From the NCBI GenBank assembly GCA_023381895.1, contig JAMCTA010000043.1, positions 1-10,842 of the forward strand: a DNA stretch of 10,842 nucleotides, written 5' to 3'. Below the pieces are notes generated by a model. It was not told where the DNA came from. It did no database searches and saw nothing but the letters and a program-made list of their open reading frames with translations. Made by a program: the position numbers and the translations under genes. This DNA comes from Chloroflexota bacterium (GTDB lineage Bacteria > Chloroflexota > UBA4733). Shown one piece after another: positions 7,945 to 10,842 of this stretch (the first letter of the stretch is position 1; each line of letters opens with the position of its first letter).

Positions 7945-8880
7945 GTGGGAGTGACCGCTCGGTACCCGCACCCAGTCGTAGCAACGTTCGTCTGCTTTGC
8001 GAGCCCTATCGTCCTTGGCGCCACTGATCCGAGAGCGCTGGCGCCAGCTCTGGCTCACGTGCAGGAACGCTTCGCTGTCGTCGATGCAACGCTCTCGCGC
8101 TTTCGCGCTGACAGCGAGCTGCGTATGCTCGAGGAACGAGGAGCTGGTGAGCAGCGCGTCAGCCCCTTGTTCTTTCACGTCTTGCAGCTGGCGCTGCGCT
8201 ACGCCGCTGCCACCGATGGCTGGTTCGACCCGACGGTTCGCGATGCAGTGGAAGCTGCCGGCTACGATCGCGATATCGTCACAATCGAAGCGCACGGGCC
8301 AGGGCCAGCGCGATCGGACGTCTGCCACGCTGACTGGCGCTCGATCCACCTGGATCAGGAACGCGGGACTGTGCGCGTGCCTGAGGGAACACGTCTCGAC
8401 TTTGGTGGGATCGGCAAGGGCTTCGCCGTTGACTATGCGCTCCGCGATACTCCTCTTGGTGAAGGTGGTGTGCTGCTGAGCGCGGGCGGCGATCTCGCGG
8501 TCAAAGGGCCAGCGCCCGCGGCAGGGTGGACCTGCGACATCGCCGTGGATGCGCAAGCACCGGTAGAAGCCAGTGTGGCCCTCTTCCGTGGGGCACTGGC
8601 TACCTCAGGGTTAGGTAGACGCCAGTGGCGACGCGGTGGTGAGTCGTTCCATCACCTCATCGATCCACACACTGGCAAGCCGGCTCAGACGCCCTGGCGC
8701 TATGTCACCGTAGCCGCACACACATGTGTGGCAGCCGAGGTTGCCGCTAAAGTCGCCTTCCTGCGCGGAAGTACCGGACCGGCGTGGATCAGTACATTTG
8801 GATTAGCAGCGCGCTTCGCACCGCATGACGGCAGCGCCCTGGTAACCGGCCCCTGGCCGGAAGAGAGGAAGGGGATGTGA
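7945..8880 (+). CDS. apbE: FAD:protein FMN transferase (ApbE family)
   Basis: Transfers FMN from FAD onto a threonine or serine of extracytoplasmic flavoproteins such as NqrC, RnfG and FMN-binding-domain proteins. It has 311 residues. Family motifs seen are LSRFRADSELRML (50-62), LDFGGIGKGFAVD (151-163), the GGD at 181-183, and HHLIDPHTGKP (236-246). The C-terminal metal-binding segment, usually ADxxxT, reads AEVAAK (264-269), with Glu in place of Asp and Lys in place of Thr. There is no lipobox and only a weakly hydrophobic stretch near 11-25, so export is uncertain. The start is GTG 7945 with AGGAGA 5 bases upstream; a second in-frame GTG is at 7951. It overlaps the next gene by one base. 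No target flavoprotein is seen in the window. Function is assigned with good confidence; activity is less sure because of the metal-site changes. Confidence 0.88.
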   Translation: MGVTARYPHPVVATFVCFASPIVLGATDPRALAPALAHVQERFAVVDATLSRFRADSELRMLEERGAGEQRVSPLFFHVLQLALRYAAATDGWFDPTVRDAVEAAGYDRDIVTIEAHGPGPARSDVCHADWRSIHLDQERGTVRVPEGTRLDFGGIGKGFAVDYALRDTPLGEGGVLLSAGGDLAVKGPAPAAGWTCDIAVDAQAPVEASVALFRGALATSGLGRRQWRRGGESFHHLIDPHTGKPAQTPWRYVTVAAHTCVAAEVAAKVAFLRGSTGPAWISTFGLAARFAPHDGSALVTGPWPEERKGM

Positions 8881-9929
8881 TGAGCGCCTCATCGCCAAGC
8901 CTCGTGTGGTTTATCGGTCGTGGCAGCGGCATCATCGCATTCGTGCTCCTGACACTGGCCGTCCTTCTCGGCATCACTGTGAGCCAGCACTGGGCGAGTC
9001 AGCGCTGGCCACGCATCCTCATCGATAACCTCCATCGCTGGACTGTGCTCGTGTTCTACGTCTTTTTGGCGGTCCACACGGTCACGATGTTCCTCGACCC
9101 ATTCGCGCACTTCACGTTGCGTGATGTCACCGTACCTTTCGGCAGCGCCTACCGCCCAGTCTGGCTCGGGCTTGGCGTACTCGCGGGCGAGGTGACGGTG
9201 GCGATAGGTGCAAGTGCGCTCATCCGGAATGTGACCGGCTACCGTCTGTGGCACTGGCTGCACCTGGGCTTGTACCCCGTCTTCGTGCTCTCGCTCCTGC
9301 ACAGCATAGGAACCGGGACTGACACGACAGAGCCGTGGCTCACACTTCTCTACGTGGGCAGCACTGCTGCAGTGCTCGGTGCGACGGTGTGGCGTCTGGC
9401 ACAACAGCGGGAGCTACGCCGTTGGGTCCTGGCGGGCTCTACTGTGCTCAGCTTTGGCGTTCTCATCTGGGCCGTGCGCGGCCCTTATGCGCCTGGCTGG
9501 GCAACGAAGGCGGGGACGCCTGCGCTGCTGCTGAAGGCTGCTGCTGCCCAGCGTGGCATAACCGCAGTGGCAACGCCGAGCGCACCCACCTTGCCACAGA
9601 ACCTCAATGTACCACTGGCCGGTGAGACACTCGTTGGACGCGATGGTGCGCAGATACTGCTCCGAGGGCAAGCGGTGGGCTCACAGCCATTTGATGTCGC
9701 CATTGAAGTGCTGCGCGGTCAGGGGCAGCTGAGTGGGCAGGTGCAGCTGCGTACGAGCGCGCACGTACCGTGGTGTGCTGGGCCGATCACTGGTCTTGCG
9801 GCTGGCAACGTGATCAATGCCACGTGCTCTGGTTATGGTCAACAAGTACAGCTGCAGGTCACCATTAACTCCCTCAATGAAGGAGGATGGTCCGGGGAGC
9901 TTCGCACCAGCGGGAATGCCGCATCGTAG
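8880..9929 (+). CDS. Ferric-reductase-like heme b membrane protein with a C-terminal extracytoplasmic domain
   Basis: Integral membrane cytochrome of the ferric reductase-like/NOX core type; 349 residues from ATG 8880. Six helices are predicted (about 9-33, 52-73, 94-115, 122-143, 154-171 and 182-199). Candidate heme ligands are H52 and H66 in the second helix (NLHRW and VHTVTM), and H125, H128 and H141 around the fourth (WHWLH and LLHS), the usual two-heme layout. It lacks the FAD and NAD(P)H domains of full ferric reductases, consistent with electrons arriving from the NuoF-like protein and ferredoxin. Instead, residues about 205-349 form an Ala/Pro-rich linker and a beta-rich domain with two cysteines, C299 (VPWCAG) and C316 (NATCSG), that could form a disulfide. 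AGGAAGGGG ends 5 bases before the ATG; a GTG at 8877 is an alternative. It overlaps apbE by one base. The final acceptor is unknown. Confidence 0.85.
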   Translation: MSASSPSLVWFIGRGSGIIAFVLLTLAVLLGITVSQHWASQRWPRILIDNLHRWTVLVFYVFLAVHTVTMFLDPFAHFTLRDVTVPFGSAYRPVWLGLGVLAGEVTVAIGASALIRNVTGYRLWHWLHLGLYPVFVLSLLHSIGTGTDTTEPWLTLLYVGSTAAVLGATVWRLAQQRELRRWVLAGSTVLSFGVLIWAVRGPYAPGWATKAGTPALLLKAAAAQRGITAVATPSAPTLPQNLNVPLAGETLVGRDGAQILLRGQAVGSQPFDVAIEVLRGQGQLSGQVQLRTSAHVPWCAGPITGLAAGNVINATCSGYGQQVQLQVTINSLNEGGWSGELRTSGNAAS

Positions 9930-9967
9930 CATAGGAGAGAGACCTCCTCTACGATTGGAGAACGGCT

Positions 9968-10639
9968 GTGCGTATCGCTGTTGTCGAAGATGATCGACGG
10001 ATGGCTCGTCTCGTCTCGGAAGCGCTCGCTGAGGCTGGGAACGATGTGCAGACCGCCAATGATGCGCCCAGCGGCCAGGAACTTGCCCAGAGCAAGACCT
10101 TTGATGTGATCGTGCTCGACGTGATGCTTCCAGGCTGGTCGGGCATCGAGCTCTGCCGGCATCTGCGGGAGCGTGGTATGCGCACTCCGATCTTACTACT
10201 CACGGCGCGCGACTCGATTGCTGATCGTGTCCAGGGTCTCGACGCTGGCGCTGACGACTACCTCGTCAAGCCCTTTGCCGTCGAAGAGCTCCTTGCGCGA
10301 GTGCGAGCACTGGGGCGTCGCTCCGATGGCTACGTCGACGATGACCAGATTCAGGTGGGAGATCTGCTGCTCGATGGCTCCCGGCGCGAAGTGCGGCGCG
10401 CCGGGCAAGTCATCGAGCTTACCGCCCGCGAGTTCGCGCTGCTCGAATTCCTCATGCAGCACGCCGGCAGGGTACTCAGCCGTGACCAGATCAGCCGCCA
10501 CGTCTGGGGTTACGCAGAAGACCTCTCATCGAACGTCGTAGAGACATACGTGCACTATCTGCGCGATAAGATCGATCATGGCTTTCCGCGCCCGCTCATC
10601 CGCACCGTCCGCGGTGCCGGTTACATGATCAAAGCCTGA
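9968..10639 (+). CDS. OmpR/PhoB-family response regulator
   Basis: DNA-binding response regulator of 223 residues, standard length. The receiver domain (1-115) carries the acidic pocket E7, D8 and D9, phosphoacceptor D51 (VIVLDVMLPG), T79 (LLLTA) and K101 (YLVKPF). The C-terminal winged helix (about 126-222) has LTAREFALLEFL, the recognition helix region SSNVVETYVHYLRDKID and the wing RTVRGAGYM. The start is GTG 9968 with GGAG 7 bases upstream. It lies 38 bases after the heme protein gene and just before a histidine kinase gene, so the pair is probably co-transcribed with the redox operon and may control it. The DNA target cannot be read from sequence; the dyad at 5927-5960 is one candidate. 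Confidence 0.95.
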   Translation: MRIAVVEDDRRMARLVSEALAEAGNDVQTANDAPSGQELAQSKTFDVIVLDVMLPGWSGIELCRHLRERGMRTPILLLTARDSIADRVQGLDAGADDYLVKPFAVEELLARVRALGRRSDGYVDDDQIQVGDLLLDGSRREVRRAGQVIELTAREFALLEFLMQHAGRVLSRDQISRHVWGYAEDLSSNVVETYVHYLRDKIDHGFPRPLIRTVRGAGYMIKA

Positions 10640-10656
10640 GAGAAGAGCCTCCGGTG

Positions 10657-10842
10657 ATGTTCCGGCGTACACGATGGTGGCTCGTCGCTTGGAATGTGCT
10701 CGTCTTCGGCTTGATATTACTGCTGGTGAGTGTCACTGCCTCATTCCTGCTGAGTCGTAACCTCCTGGCAACGGTCGACAATAACTTGGCGGCGCAGAGT
10801 ACGAGCACCGGTCACGAGCTACTCGAGATGCGCGATCACCCT
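10657..10842 (+). CDS. Sensor histidine kinase, N-terminal fragment (runs off the window)
   Basis: The open frame continues to the window end with 62 residues visible, starting MFRRTRWWLVAWNVLVFG. An Arg/Trp-rich cytoplasmic start leads into a transmembrane helix at about 9-32. The segment SRNLLATVDNNLAAQSTSTG then looks like the start of an extracytoplasmic sensor region, as in many HAMP-type kinases paired with OmpR regulators. It begins 17 bases after the response regulator stop. GTG 10654 in the same frame is an alternative start. The kinase core (H-box, N and G boxes) lies outside the window, so the assignment rests on membrane topology and the regulator next to it. Confidence 0.7.
   Translation, partial: MFRRTRWWLVAWNVLVFGLILLLVSVTASFLLSRNLLATVDNNLAAQSTSTGHELLEMRDHP

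Noticed and set aside
7921..8556. A 211-codon open frame on the minus strand opposite apbE
   Set aside because: It lies wholly opposite a gene with clear ApbE motifs. Its composition is that of a shadow frame in GC-rich DNA, with no recognisable domain.
9933..9948. Small hairpin AGGAG / CTCCT before the response regulator
   Set aside because: The five-base stem is made of ribosome-site-like sequence; such pairs are common by chance. A CCTCC that could pair with the GGAG ahead of the GTG is possible but not strong enough to claim.

Overview
The window is bacterial, with GC estimated by eye at about 60%, dense gene packing, frequent GTG starts and many 1-4 base gene overlaps. An ArsR-type sdpR-sdpI pair, an orphan hydantoinase B, and a NuoF-like/ferredoxin/ApbE/heme-membrane cluster together suggest a Chloroflexota member (Thermomicrobia- or Ktedonobacteria-like) or an actinobacterium. 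This placement is inferred from gene content only; no marker gene in the window fixes it.

Left block, minus strand (2-2679): a full-length hydantoinase B/oxoprolinase-type gene is followed, with a 4-base GTGA overlap, by a tyrosine recombinase with a complete catalytic set. The usual partner hyuA is absent.

Second block, plus strand (2803-4967): an sdpR-like ArsR repressor has a perfect 10-bp AT-rich inverted repeat just upstream, which overlaps a probable extended -10 and is very likely its own operator. An sdpI-like multi-pass membrane protein, a small coiled-coil protein of unknown function and a uronate-dehydrogenase-like extended SDR follow. Three of the four genes touch a neighbour: sdpR-sdpI and the coiled-coil gene-SDR each overlap by one base. 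No SdpC-type toxin genes are present.

Third block (5039-10842): a membrane-anchored diheme cytochrome c on the minus strand diverges from a plus-strand operon. That operon encodes a NuoF-like NADH/FMN/Fe-S flavoprotein, a single-cluster ferredoxin, a 110-residue single-pass membrane protein of unknown function, an ApbE-type FAD:protein FMN transferase, a ferric-reductase-like heme b membrane protein with an extra extracytoplasmic domain, an OmpR-family response regulator, and the start of a histidine kinase that runs off the right edge.

My reading of the third block is a membrane electron-transfer module: NADH to the NuoF-like protein, to ferredoxin, across the membrane through heme b, and on to an extracytoplasmic acceptor. 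The acceptor may be a covalently flavinylated protein (implied by ApbE) or the diheme cytochrome c. The two-component system at the end of the operon probably senses an envelope signal and controls the module. No FMN-binding acceptor domain lies in the window, so the terminal step is open. This module is the most interesting part of the window.
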